Shown one piece after another: positions 20,401 through 29,106 of a stretch of DNA of 64,000 nt. Origin of the DNA: Colicola sp016286205 (GTDB taxonomy: Bacteria > Bacteroidota > Bacteroidia > Bacteroidales > Paludibacteraceae); contig JAEESF010000004.1 in assembly GCA_016286205.1 (NCBI GenBank), positions 62,001 through 126,000 on the forward strand. Reading direction: 5' to 3'. The first letter of the stretch is position 1. Each line of letters begins with the position of its first letter. A model generated the notes under the pieces. It was not told the DNA's origin. It did not search any database and saw only the letters and a program-made list of their open reading frames with translations. The position numbers were made by a program, and so were the translations under genes.

Positions 20401-23400
20401 TAGATACTTTGACTGCGGCGTCCGGATGTGATAGTATTGTGACACTCCATCTGTATGTCCATCGTGTTTTGTCCGACACAACGACCACTTCTATTTGTGA
20501 GGGAGATGCCTATATGTTCCATGGTCAGACATGTACTTCGCCGGGTAGATACACCGTTCGCGGTCAGTCGATGTATGGTTGCGACAGTACGTATGTACTC
20601 AATCTGTCAGTCAAACCATCCTACATAACCGATACGGCACTGACTCTTTGTTCCGGCGACTATGCGTTAGTGAATGGACGTATATACGATCATGGAGGAA
20701 CGTATTATGATACGCTACAAACGGCTCAGGGGTGTGATAGTGTATTCCGCATCCGAGTCAATGAGTATCCTAAGATGTTGGCTGCATCTTCGGTATCTTT
20801 CTGTCGTGGAGATACAGTTCACTGGCGTGGCATGGACATAACGACGGGAGGTATATACTACGATTCTCTCCGTTCGGTAGTCTCCGGTTGCGACAGTGTA
20901 TATCAGTTGACGGTTGTTGCAAAGAATCCGTTCTATCAGGAAGTGGAGGCTACGATTTTGGGAACTGACTATTATGACTTTAATGGTCGGGCGCTGCGTG
21001 AGCCTGGTGTTTATTGGGATTCGCTAACATCCGTAATCACAGGTTGCGATAGTATCTACAAGTTGACACTCGCAGTTCTGCCTACCTATGATATTACTAT
21101 CTCGCATGAGATGTGTGATGGTGATACGTATATGTTCGGAGGACGAACATTGACAGAAGGTGGTCTGTATATTGATACGCTCAAGACAATCTATAACGTG
21201 GATAGTATTGTTAGACTGAGTTTGACGGTTTATCGCCAGATAGTCAGAGAAACATTTGTTCATATTAGTGATCAAGAGACGTATACCTGGTTGGGTAGAA
21301 CATTGAATACCACCGGAGTATTTGACGATACCCTTCAGTCTGTGAAAACAAGGTGTGATAGTATTAATCGTTTGCACCTATATGTACATCCAACATACCT
21401 CTATGAGGAGAACCAAGATATTTGTCAGGGTAGATTCTATAATTTCCGTGGTCGTCAGTATAATGTCTCGGGCACTTATTACGATAGTCTGAAGACAGCG
21501 ACATGGAATTATGATAGTGTCTATGTCTTGCATCTGGTTGTCAATCCAACGTATCGCCATGACACAATTGTACATATCTGTTCCGGCGATTACTATTCGT
21601 TCAATGGCCTGCCATTGTTTGAAGGTGGAACTTACTTCGATACGATTCAAACAGTAGAAGGATGTGATAGTATATTCAAACTAACGTTGATCAAGCATCC
21701 GTCTAACTTGATTGAAGAGCATAAATCGATTTGTCAGGGAGACTACTATGATTGGCATTCTAAACGATTGACTTCTGCTGGCATCTATTGGGATTCATTG
21801 ACATCGGTTGTTACAGGTTGCGATAGTATCTACAAGCTAACACTGAACGTGACGAATACCTTCTATCGCGAGATAGTCGATTCGCTGTGCTCAGGCTCGT
21901 TCTACGATTTCAATGGTCGTCAGTTGTCCGAACCGGGTATCTATTGGGATTCCGCTCATTCGGTTATAACTGGTTGCGATAGTATCTATCGCTTGCAGTT
22001 AACCTTCATGCCTTCGTATAATCATACGCAGCGAGATACTATCTGTGAGGGTGAATCATTTATGTTCGACGGCCATGTATATACTCATCCGGGTACGTAC
22101 ATAGACACTATTCCTACTATTCAAGGTTGTGATAGTATACGCCGATTGATACTCTCCGTCCATCCGGTTACGGTGAAGGAGAATGTAGTTCATCTCTGTC
22201 AGGGCGAAACCTTTACAACTCCTGGAGGTCGCGTTATGTCTACCTCTGGCTTGCAGAGCGATACGTTAAGTTCTGTTCTGACAGGTTGTGATAGTATTAT
22301 TCATTCGTACGTATATGTTCATTCGCCGTTCTACGATACGTTGTCAATTACAATCTGTCAAGGCGAATATTATAATTTCCATGGCCGTCAACTATCTGAG
22401 GCACGCACCTATCACGATTCGCTGCAAACCCGATGGGGATGTGATAGTATCTACACCCTCTATCTGCGTGTAAATCCGACTTACTTCTCAGATACGACGC
22501 AAAGTCTGTGTGAGGGCGATTATGTGATGTTCAATGGACGTCCGTTGTACGCGGGTGGTGTATATTGCGATACGGCACAAACCATCAACGGTTGTGATTC
22601 GGTTTTGCGTATGACACTAGTAATGCACCCTGCTACATATGTAGAACAGACATGGACGATGTGCGAAAGTGATGTATACAATTGGCACGGAAAACAGTTG
22701 ACAAGAGCAGGTATCTATTGGGATTCTCTCCATACGGCCTTTGGATGCGATAGTATCTTCAAACTGACATTGAATGTGACACGTGAGTTCTATCAGGAAT
22801 TGAACGGACGTATCTGTTCCAACGAGTACTATGATTTCCATGGCCGCCAACTGAATACTCCGGGCGTATATTGGGATTCGTTACGTTCGTTGACTTCTGG
22901 TTGTGATTCTATCTACAAGTTGGAGTTGACCGTATATGACGCGTATGACACTACATTGACGCACACTATGTGCGAGGGTGATTATGTGATGTTCAACGGC
23001 CGCAGTCTGACAGAAGGAGGACATTATGTAGATACGTTGAGTTCCGTTACTTCCGGATGCGATAGCGTCGTCAGGATGATTTTGAACGTCAAGCCTACCT
23101 TGCGAAGAAATATGGAGAGACATATTTGTCAAGGTGATTATTGCGAATTCCGCGGAAAACAATTGACTCAGGCTGGTTCGTATTCGGATACGATATTGTC
23201 GTCGTTAGGTTGTGATAGTATTGTTACGCTACGTCTGTATGTCCACTCAGCGTTCTCGCAACATCTGCCGATTACTATCTGCCAGGGCGAGTATTATAAT
23301 TTCCATGGCCGATTGTTGAGTGAACCGGGTACGTACTACGATTCCATCCAGACAGAGTGGGGTTGCGACTCTATCTATTCGATTACCTTGACCGTTCATC

Positions 23401-26400
23401 CGTCTTACACTCGCGATACTACAGTTCTCTTGTGTGATGGAGATTACTATACCTTCAATGGTCATACCTATACCGAAGGAGGGTTCTTTATCGATACGGC
23501 TCAGACCAAACACGGTTGTGATAGTATCTATCGCATTACTGTTGTGCGCCATCCGGTTAGTATAGTGGAAGAGACGGCTACTATCTGTGAGGGCGAAACC
23601 TATCCATGGTACAACGGACGAGTATTGTCGCGCAATGCTATTTACTATGATACGATCAAGATTGCGAGTGGGCTGTGTGATAGTATTATCCACAGATTGC
23701 ATCTAACCGTTCAACCTGCTTTCTACGAGGAAACGATGGCTACTATTTGTAGTGATGCGTTCTATCAGTTCCGTGGCCGTTCGTATAATCAAACAGGTAT
23801 CTACTATGATTCGCTGCAATCGCAATTTGGTTGTGACTCGGTATATTGTTTGAAACTGACGGTTCATCCTGCTTCCTTCGTGGCGATTAAAGACACAGTC
23901 TGCGAGGGAGAAACCGTTTGGTTTGGAGGTAAACCTCTTACTACTTCCGGTACATACTACGATACCATACAGACACCATTTGCATGTGATTCGATTGTAC
24001 AAATGGTATTGACCGTTAATCCGGTTTACCATTCGTTTGCCGACAAAGACATATGTAGCGGTGATAGCGTCTGGTTCGGTTCGAGATGGATTTATAGCGC
24101 AGGTATCTATACCGATTCGCTCACAACAATTAGTGGTTGCGATAGTATAGTCAGAATCCACATCCACGTGCACTCGAACTTATATCAAGAACGTACAGAA
24201 ACTATCTGCGAGGGTGACTATTACAATTTCCACGGACAGTTGCTTGATCGTGCTGGAACGTACGAAAATATCATGACTTCTGACTATGGTTGTGATAGCT
24301 CGTATGTCTTGCATCTGAATATAGCACCAACATACAAGCATGACGTATATGCTAAAATCTGTGCGAACGAGTATTATCAGTTTGGTGGCAGACCATTGAA
24401 CGTTGGCGGTGTTTATACAGACACATTCAAGACTATCTTCGGATGTGATAGTATCGTTACATTGCACTTGTCTCAATATCCGGTCATCACAACGCCTGTA
24501 GCCGTATCTATCTGCAAGGGCGAATCCTACACATGGATCCACAATGGAAGCCCGGTTGAGTTGACGAATGCGGGAATCTATGAGGATACGCTCAAATCGT
24601 TCATCGGAGGTTGCGATAGTATCATTCGCTTGTCCTTGACTGTTCATGACAATTTCTATCAGGAGTACAAACAAACTATCTGTGCCAACCAGTATTATAA
24701 CTTCCATGGTCGTCAGCTGAACGAATCTGGAGTTTACTGGGATTCTCTGTCATCGAGAATAACGGGTTGTGACTCTGTTTATAAGTTGGAATTGACTGTC
24801 TTGCCGTATTATTACATAGAAATTGATACCGCTATCTGTAAGGGTGATTTCTATGAGTTCCGCGGCGATTTGTTGACGGAAGAAGGCGTCTATGTCGATA
24901 CGATGATTTCTATCGGAGGCTGCGATTCCATTATTCGTCTGACTCTGCATAAGCATCCACGTTACTATTTCGAGGAAACGAAACATATATGCGACGGCAC
25001 AACGTATTCGTGGCATGGTAAGACTCTTTCTAGAACGGGCATCTACTACGATTCGTTGTTGTCGATTAGTAACTGTGATAGTGTTCACTGTCTGAAGTTG
25101 TATATTGACAGAACATACTATAATACCTTCTCTGCAACTATTTGCGCAAACGAATATTACGATTTCTTCGGCCGTATGGTCAATCAGCCGGGAGTTTATC
25201 GAGACACTATGCTGGCAGCATCGGGGTGCGATAGTATCTTCGAACTCCAACTGAATGTCTTACCGTCGTATTTCAAGAGTTGGACTGTTCGCATCTGCGA
25301 TGGCGATAGATATGAGTTTAATGGTCGCTTCTTGACCAAGACAGGAACCTACCGCGATACGTTGCAGTCTCAGTATGGCTGTGATAGTATCATGCAAGTC
25401 ACTGTGATTAGTCACTTGTCGTACCATTTCTATGACGAGCAGACTATCTGCGAATCAGATGCTTACTACTTCAATGGTCGTCCGTTGTCGGCTAGCGGTA
25501 TCTATCGTGACACCTTTACTACGGTCAACGGATGCGATAGTATCTATACGCTCTTGTTGACGGTTAAGCACGATTTCTTCGAGGAAACCAATGTCTCGAT
25601 ATGCTCGAACGAACGTTATTTCTGGCAGGGCCGCAACTACCAGTCGACAGGAACCTATTATGACGCTTACACTACGGTTGCCGGTTGTGATAGTGTATAC
25701 AAACTCAATCTAACGGTTAATCCGGCCTACAAGTTCGAGGAATCGGTTTACAGATGCGATTTGGATAACTATTGGTACAATGGCCGTTATCTGACAAAGT
25801 CCGGAACCTACTACGATTCGCTAACGACGCGCAATGGTTGCGATTCTATCCATATCTTACACTTGGTTATCACACCTACACGGCGCGATACGAATCAAGT
25901 GGCATTGTGTATGGGTGAGGTTTATGACTATTATGGCACTCCGCTTACGCAGAGTGGTTTCTACCGTGATACCGTCAACGATCCGGTTACAAGACAATGT
26001 GTCATCACGATGCTTGACCTTAGTTTCACGGCACCAACGGTAGTTTCCAATATCTTGGTTGACGAGGTTTGTGCGGATGATCAAGCCTTTACAGTGCATT
26101 GCTACTATTCCGGAGGTCGTCCAAAAGTATATTCGTTGATATTCGATAGCAAAGCACGTTCTGCGGGATTTGTTGACCAATTGGATCGACCGTATACCGA
26201 CGATATCACTGGTGAGATTCCTAGCTTCGAAGGCAATGCATATCTTCGTCCGGATTACTACACTGCAACACTCATTCTGGACAATCTGGTTTGTAACAAT
26301 ACGTCCCAGAATACGCATGATATCAAGGTGCTTGTCAAGTATCCTTCGTGGATCATTGAGCAAAACTGGAACGATGTGGTGGCTCTGCTCAACGACCGTT

Positions 26401-26831
26401 ATAATGGTGGATACGTCTTCTCCGACTACGAGTGGTATGTCAATGGTAACTTGAGTACAGAAAAAGGCCCGTACATCTACATGCCGCAGACATTGGGTGT
26501 AGGAGACGAAGTTTACGTTGCTCCAACTCGTCAAGGCGAAGATTATTCTGTGCCTTCCTGTCCGATTGTTATTTACGATAAGACGCCTGAATTGGTTAGT
26601 GACTTCCCTGTTCTGTGCAATACGACACCGATACGCGGTCAATTCCAGATCCACGCACATGCAGAAGGAACTTACACCCTGATCTCTTCAACAGGCGTAG
26701 TCCTCTCTAGTGGCTCGTATCGCAATGGAGACGACTTGACGATCAACACGCGCGTATCCTCCGGATGCTATCTCCTGCGTTTGGAGACCGAGCAATACGG
26801 ATCGCGTGTAGTCAAGCTGATCTTGCACTAA
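14445..26831 (+). CDS. Giant modular T9SS surface adhesin (4128 residues, about 64 CDS-repeat modules)
   Basis: The start is taken as GTG at 14445, which gives a proper signal peptide (about 1-27); the first in-frame ATG (14514) would destroy it. An N-terminal unique region (about 28-330) precedes a PKD domain (about 400-490, WDFGDG near 438). I count about 64 modules of about 52 residues between roughly 500 and 3850. A module carries a cysteine motif (ICxGExYxFxGRxL), a GxYYDSL/GxYxDTL turn and a GCDSIYxLxLxV strand, giving two conserved cysteines each. A short unique region and a T9SS type A sorting domain (about 4050-4128, ending VVKLILH) follow. From module 17 to 59 the module subtypes recur every sixth position. 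Adhesion is inferred from architecture; ligand unknown. Confidence 0.88.
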   Translation: MFRESRHIALLFSSLLAALLACPMVVKAECPDWYDLTGSHVKCEIGPYSARQTGNGWTTQVVDFGPGEIQSRHTIHRDANEIDPRTTNNGTEPGLHTVPAGEIASVRLGNWLDGRVTGAANETGQAERITYTFTVDDDNKYLLMRYAIVWQDPHNHSDIVPSFQLETFSGATGNTLIPGACYNFDYDANGTQVDHTGEWATQCRICAYYRFGNEGAYYYFTNRYNQNGYGRTQGYYYQGDDVYYAYYAGNHVEDCPEFTYRHENQIVAWREWRTRLINLEDYVGQTVRLRFTSSDCGYVEHWGYSYFTLNCLQVNMYSPTCGGPTEYRTFTAPQGLGLNYMWYKVDENKNRLEQLTSETSNTLTVLNDGQMYECYIYSQENASCNISLYAKAEPRLPLPDFTIDKHEDCVDTVYLIDNSGVSSDGVTMLTPHEDVDVVTWDFGDGRTNATYSAGTPITYDNDGTYTITQIVKLNNGNCTDTLRKTVTVRGKMTKHESEVYDTICSGSKYTWNGDEYTTTGVYPYIVVNGAAGGFCDSIARLHLKVWDSYYRNDTVDALEGREIPYQWHSNGATRNLYSSGVYWDSCVSVHGCDSVYRLVLRVRPKYFFLEKDTICEGETYTYHKNGIGIDYTATGTYYDSLFTAKYGNDSVYCLQLYVRPAYHFSETRKFCQGDTIDFHGQRFWTDGLHTVSFKTTRGCDSIFTLSMIQQQKYLLDTIATISDKELPFNFHGRMCPGSGTYYDSLRTVNGCDSIIRLRLTVCPTYYFEDTPVTLCQGESYNFHNHRQITESGTYYDSLKTVYGYDSVYMVRVTVNPTYHITETAQIVEGGTYYFFGTPITAGGTYSQTFTTKQGCDSIITLILSVYPKYFIAETASICQGESYTYHKNGATVTYNTAGTYYDSLLTVHGYDSVYALTLTILPKYFYPDEHTICQGQEYNFHGRILKTAGTYYDSLKTQAGCDSIYRLDLHVNPTHLTRITGEICQGETYLFGTRQLSAAGIYRDTLHSVQHCDSVIELTLYVRNKYLIEETYSIGEGETYTWHGKSLTRAGFYYDSLSTVNLGCDSVYRLTLVVHPKYFFEDSPVTLCQGEYYDFHGHKQIGESGIYYDSLKTIHGYDSVYMVRVTVNPKYNVTITAQMPEGGSYSFFDQILTTGGTYTKTFTTQQGCDSIITLILSVYPKYFIPETASICQGETYTYHKNGSPITYSVGGTYYDSLKTVYGYDSVYALTLTILPKYFYPDEYTICQGQEYNFHGRILKNAGVYYDSLKTKAGCDSVYRLDLHVNPTYITPLRGDICQGETYLFGTRQLTESGVYLDTVPSVNNCDSVLRLSLYVHNRYTVDTVAHLCEGDTLQWYGRSLTQAGEYYENRTTTWGCDSIVHLRLYTHLTYSFTETQKICEGDYYEWHGQQLNTAGVHTLSLSTVYGCDSVYTLNLTVNPSYIKDTTAMMCTGDTYMFLGKPLTRGGYYVDTLPTKLGCDSIFRLTLNEYPKYFIESEHTICKGDAYPWRGKTLTAAGIYYDSLTSVTTGCDSVYKLTLRVNPTYVQEQRATICGNEYYNFNGTLLNQTGEYYDTIATVHNCDSIFHLYLTVLPAYPAQEITASICQGETYDFGGRSLTTGGLYIDSLTTVNGGCDSVVRLSLTVNPISRVPISRHICQGTSYNFHGRSLTQAGQYIDTLASRAGCDSIITLQLYVHAPYYNEISSTICANESYDFHGMSLNTSGDYTLPGQTLWGCDSTYTLHLTVNPTYTRDTVIHMCAGSETVIFGKSYNQGGHYIDTLHTRTTGCDSIFRITLIENLSSFIPQRAVFCKGSTYRWRGRDLTSPGVYYDSLTTVFSGCDSIYQLTLVMQPVFYEETTKRICANEFYTFHGNQYNQTGVYYDSLISVITGCDSIYKLNLTVDPTYVFTDRDTICEGESVVFAGVSRTTGGFYTDSLRSVVTGCDSVRHFSLTVKPKQRITRNEHICEGDFYDFKGMHLTTAGIYVDTLTAASGCDSIVTLHLYVHRVLSDTTTTSICEGDAYMFHGQTCTSPGRYTVRGQSMYGCDSTYVLNLSVKPSYITDTALTLCSGDYALVNGRIYDHGGTYYDTLQTAQGCDSVFRIRVNEYPKMLAASSVSFCRGDTVHWRGMDITTGGIYYDSLRSVVSGCDSVYQLTVVAKNPFYQEVEATILGTDYYDFNGRALREPGVYWDSLTSVITGCDSIYKLTLAVLPTYDITISHEMCDGDTYMFGGRTLTEGGLYIDTLKTIYNVDSIVRLSLTVYRQIVRETFVHISDQETYTWLGRTLNTTGVFDDTLQSVKTRCDSINRLHLYVHPTYLYEENQDICQGRFYNFRGRQYNVSGTYYDSLKTATWNYDSVYVLHLVVNPTYRHDTIVHICSGDYYSFNGLPLFEGGTYFDTIQTVEGCDSIFKLTLIKHPSNLIEEHKSICQGDYYDWHSKRLTSAGIYWDSLTSVVTGCDSIYKLTLNVTNTFYREIVDSLCSGSFYDFNGRQLSEPGIYWDSAHSVITGCDSIYRLQLTFMPSYNHTQRDTICEGESFMFDGHVYTHPGTYIDTIPTIQGCDSIRRLILSVHPVTVKENVVHLCQGETFTTPGGRVMSTSGLQSDTLSSVLTGCDSIIHSYVYVHSPFYDTLSITICQGEYYNFHGRQLSEARTYHDSLQTRWGCDSIYTLYLRVNPTYFSDTTQSLCEGDYVMFNGRPLYAGGVYCDTAQTINGCDSVLRMTLVMHPATYVEQTWTMCESDVYNWHGKQLTRAGIYWDSLHTAFGCDSIFKLTLNVTREFYQELNGRICSNEYYDFHGRQLNTPGVYWDSLRSLTSGCDSIYKLELTVYDAYDTTLTHTMCEGDYVMFNGRSLTEGGHYVDTLSSVTSGCDSVVRMILNVKPTLRRNMERHICQGDYCEFRGKQLTQAGSYSDTILSSLGCDSIVTLRLYVHSAFSQHLPITICQGEYYNFHGRLLSEPGTYYDSIQTEWGCDSIYSITLTVHPSYTRDTTVLLCDGDYYTFNGHTYTEGGFFIDTAQTKHGCDSIYRITVVRHPVSIVEETATICEGETYPWYNGRVLSRNAIYYDTIKIASGLCDSIIHRLHLTVQPAFYEETMATICSDAFYQFRGRSYNQTGIYYDSLQSQFGCDSVYCLKLTVHPASFVAIKDTVCEGETVWFGGKPLTTSGTYYDTIQTPFACDSIVQMVLTVNPVYHSFADKDICSGDSVWFGSRWIYSAGIYTDSLTTISGCDSIVRIHIHVHSNLYQERTETICEGDYYNFHGQLLDRAGTYENIMTSDYGCDSSYVLHLNIAPTYKHDVYAKICANEYYQFGGRPLNVGGVYTDTFKTIFGCDSIVTLHLSQYPVITTPVAVSICKGESYTWIHNGSPVELTNAGIYEDTLKSFIGGCDSIIRLSLTVHDNFYQEYKQTICANQYYNFHGRQLNESGVYWDSLSSRITGCDSVYKLELTVLPYYYIEIDTAICKGDFYEFRGDLLTEEGVYVDTMISIGGCDSIIRLTLHKHPRYYFEETKHICDGTTYSWHGKTLSRTGIYYDSLLSISNCDSVHCLKLYIDRTYYNTFSATICANEYYDFFGRMVNQPGVYRDTMLAASGCDSIFELQLNVLPSYFKSWTVRICDGDRYEFNGRFLTKTGTYRDTLQSQYGCDSIMQVTVISHLSYHFYDEQTICESDAYYFNGRPLSASGIYRDTFTTVNGCDSIYTLLLTVKHDFFEETNVSICSNERYFWQGRNYQSTGTYYDAYTTVAGCDSVYKLNLTVNPAYKFEESVYRCDLDNYWYNGRYLTKSGTYYDSLTTRNGCDSIHILHLVITPTRRDTNQVALCMGEVYDYYGTPLTQSGFYRDTVNDPVTRQCVITMLDLSFTAPTVVSNILVDEVCADDQAFTVHCYYSGGRPKVYSLIFDSKARSAGFVDQLDRPYTDDITGEIPSFEGNAYLRPDYYTATLILDNLVCNNTSQNTHDIKVLVKYPSWIIEQNWNDVVALLNDRYNGGYVFSDYEWYVNGNLSTEKGPYIYMPQTLGVGDEVYVAPTRQGEDYSVPSCPIVIYDKTPELVSDFPVLCNTTPIRGQFQIHAHAEGTYTLISSTGVVLSSGSYRNGDDLTINTRVSSGCYLLRLETEQYGSRVVKLILH
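16730..18460 (+). repeat. Recent tandem duplication of a six-module block in the giant gene
   Basis: Modules 5-10 (from about 16735) and 11-16 (from about 17675) match subtype by subtype over roughly 940 bp, including shared oddities (GYDSV in place of GCDSI, YVYMVRVTVNP-type strands, a YTYHKNG module and a LFGTRQL module). This is the freshest example of the six-module unit that organises the rest of the array. Confidence 0.8.
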
Positions 26832-26865
26832 TGGTGCTCGATGCCTTACAAAAATCTTTGTGAAT

Positions 26866-28257
26866 TTATTTTTCGATGGCTTGGTATATCAACGGTACCA
26901 TTTCGGTATTGTCGTGCCATCCGCTGAACTTTTCTGCGCCTACACCGATTGCAAAGACAGGAACGGCGTGAGCAGTATGTGCATAACTCGTCCAACCCAG
27001 GTGTGCTTTCTTGTTCAGCAGTTTAATTCCTGCATCACCCAAACGGTTGATGGTCTTGTACATAGTTTTTGTGTCCTTGCTTCTGCCTGCGATAGCGGCT
27101 TTGTATAGTGTCTTGAGTTCTTTCTCTTCTTCTTGACTCACTTCCACTGTGTCCCACAGACCTAGTTTGTCGCGCCATACATTTTTTACATCCGCCCATT
27201 TAGGTTTGCCTTGCTCAAATAGTTTGGAGAACGCATCGCTCAGAACCCACGCGGAGCATTTTTGATGTTGCAGTAAATCGAGATGTAGTGTATAATCACT
27301 ATTTCCGAGAGCCATTCCTCCGGTCTCATGGTCTGCGGTTACCACAATCAGTGTCTCGTCCGGATGGGCTTGATAGAAATTCCATGCATATTGCATCGCC
27401 TCATCCATATTCCACACTTCCTCAATCGCAGTACGACCGTCATCTCCGTGACAAGCGTAATCAATCATTCCGCCTTCAACCATCATAAAGAAGCGGTCGT
27501 AGCGTTTTTCCAGGAAAGGAATTGCCGTTTGTACTATCTCGGCCAAACGCAGTTCACCTTCTTTTCTGTCAATCGTGTAGGGCAGATTGCTGCCGTGTTT
27601 TGCTCCGTCATCATCGGTCGATTGTACCAAAATCATTTTTTCTGCATCTGCTTTCTGTTGCGCTTCTGCATAGCCATGAGCAATAGTGTAGCCTTGCTTT
27701 TCGGCCAGGCGGTACAGATTGATTTCCTTATTGTCTTTCTTCCCGTTGGGATAATGAAAACCCGCACCTCCGAAAAAGTCAAAACCGCTGTGACACAACT
27801 GCTTGCCAATGTCATAATAATGGCTGCGTTTTTCGTTATGCCCGTAGAATGAGGCAGGAGTAGCATGGTCGATGGCCACGGTTGTCATGATGCCGATGCC
27901 CCAACCTTCCGATTTCAGTTGCTCGGCTATGGTGCGTAGTGTATCTCCTTTCTCGTCGATGCCTAGTGTCCCGTTGGTTGTTTTCTTGCCCGTGGCCAGA
28001 CATGTTCCCGCAGCTGACGAATCCGTTATTCCGTTACTGGCAGAGTAGGTAGACAGATGACCGGAATAGGGCATCTGTGTCATCAGTGTCTGTACGCGAC
28101 CAAGCGGCTGACCATTTATTGCAGAGCGGTACATTTCTGCGGATAGAACCTGGTTGTCACCCATGCCATCGCCTATAAAATAGAAAACATATTTTGCTTG
28201 TGCCGAAAGTGCAACAACCACCATCATCAGGGTGGCGAGAAATAGGAGTCGTTTCAT
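26866..28257 (-). CDS. Alkaline phosphatase (PhoA superfamily)
   Basis: 463 residues with a signal peptide (about 1-20), so periplasmic or exported. The metal-binding FIGDGMGD motif is at 28-35, the nucleophile motif TDSSAAGT at 78-85 (Ser80 by alignment to the family), and the late zinc motif TADHETGG is present. The family hydrolyses phosphomonoesters. The start overlaps the stop of the exonuclease gene by 4 bases, making it the last gene of a three-gene minus operon. It converges on the giant adhesin gene with 34 bases between the stops. Confidence 0.93.
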   Translation of the reverse strand: MKRLLFLATLMMVVVALSAQAKYVFYFIGDGMGDNQVLSAEMYRSAINGQPLGRVQTLMTQMPYSGHLSTYSASNGITDSSAAGTCLATGKKTTNGTLGIDEKGDTLRTIAEQLKSEGWGIGIMTTVAIDHATPASFYGHNEKRSHYYDIGKQLCHSGFDFFGGAGFHYPNGKKDNKEINLYRLAEKQGYTIAHGYAEAQQKADAEKMILVQSTDDDGAKHGSNLPYTIDRKEGELRLAEIVQTAIPFLEKRYDRFFMMVEGGMIDYACHGDDGRTAIEEVWNMDEAMQYAWNFYQAHPDETLIVVTADHETGGMALGNSDYTLHLDLLQHQKCSAWVLSDAFSKLFEQGKPKWADVKNVWRDKLGLWDTVEVSQEEEKELKTLYKAAIAGRSKDTKTMYKTINRLGDAGIKLLNKKAHLGWTSYAHTAHAVPVFAIGVGAEKFSGWHDNTEMVPLIYQAIEK

Positions 28258-29105
28258 TTGGTCGTCTGGTTATTAGTTGACGGAATATCGATTGGGCTCT
28301 TTGCCGCGCGTTTGCGGGCTGAGGCGCGTTGACGTTTACGACGACGCGCTTCTCGCTTTCGCTCAGCTTTTTGAGCAGCTCTTTCTTCTGCGTTCAGAAT
28401 GGGCGGCGGTTCTATTCCCTGTTCGCGCAATCGCTCTGCCTGTATCTCCTGTTGATGAATTATCTGTTGCTCCCTATCTTCCTGAATCAACGCAGCGGCT
28501 TCAGCTTGCGGTAGAGGCTTGTGTTTTTTCAAATCTAGATAAATCAGCAGCGTAGCCCAGGCATCTGTCGAGGCGTAGCGCGCTTGTTCGGGGGTTAGGT
28601 GAGAATTTTCCCAGTTGGTCAACTGTTGGGTTTTCGATATTTTCTTGCCGAAACAGATGGCGAATATCTTTTGTAAACCTAGGTCCAGTATGCCGTAACG
28701 CCCCACCATGGCTTGCAAATCTACGCAATTGGCAGGATTGAAATTTCTACGTCGCCTTAGTCCGTTAATATCATCTTTGAAAGCCAGACCGACCTTGCAT
28801 ATACTGGCATCTGCAAATATATCGGCTAGTTCTTTTGGCATTCCGATGTGTGTCAGCCGAAATAGGTAGCAACGCTCTTGACTGGATATCTGAACTAGTG
28901 CTGTCGGATAGTGAATACCGCGATTGAAACTCGGGCGGGCTTCGGTATCAACGCCTAGCACACGTTGCGTGCGCAAATAAGCCACTGCCTCATTCACCAT
29001 TTCCGGTTTATCAACCACAATGACTTCTCCCTCAAATGCCGCTAAGGGCATCCATTGCAGAAGATCCTTGCTGATTCGGTGAATATAGGTGTTCGGCTTT
29101 AGCAT
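28254..29105 (-). CDS. DEDD-type 3'-5' exonuclease domain protein
   Basis: 283 residues. The RNase D-like exonuclease core is visible as VDTEA (about 52-56, the D-E pair), GLAFKDD, and YASTDAWAT (the Tyr-x3-Asp motif of DEDDy enzymes). A C-terminal tail of about 80 residues is rich in Glu, Gln, Arg and Lys and ends in a strongly basic cluster (REARRRKRQRASARKRAAK), which could contact nucleic acid. Whether the substrate is RNA or DNA cannot be told. It is preceded by a DUF5063 gene one base upstream, a common pairing in Bacteroidota. Confidence 0.85.
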   Translation of the reverse strand: MLKPNTYIHRISKDLLQWMPLAAFEGEVIVVDKPEMVNEAVAYLRTQRVLGVDTEARPSFNRGIHYPTALVQISSQERCYLFRLTHIGMPKELADIFADASICKVGLAFKDDINGLRRRRNFNPANCVDLQAMVGRYGILDLGLQKIFAICFGKKISKTQQLTNWENSHLTPEQARYASTDAWATLLIYLDLKKHKPLPQAEAAALIQEDREQQIIHQQEIQAERLREQGIEPPPILNAEERAAQKAERKREARRRKRQRASARKRAAKSPIDIPSTNNQTTK

Positions 29106-29106
29106 C

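Noticed and set aside
14445..26831. Direct repeats suggestive of a CRISPR or satellite array
   Set aside because: The repeats are coding modules of about 156 bp in one open frame with degenerate codons; no constant short repeat with variable spacers.
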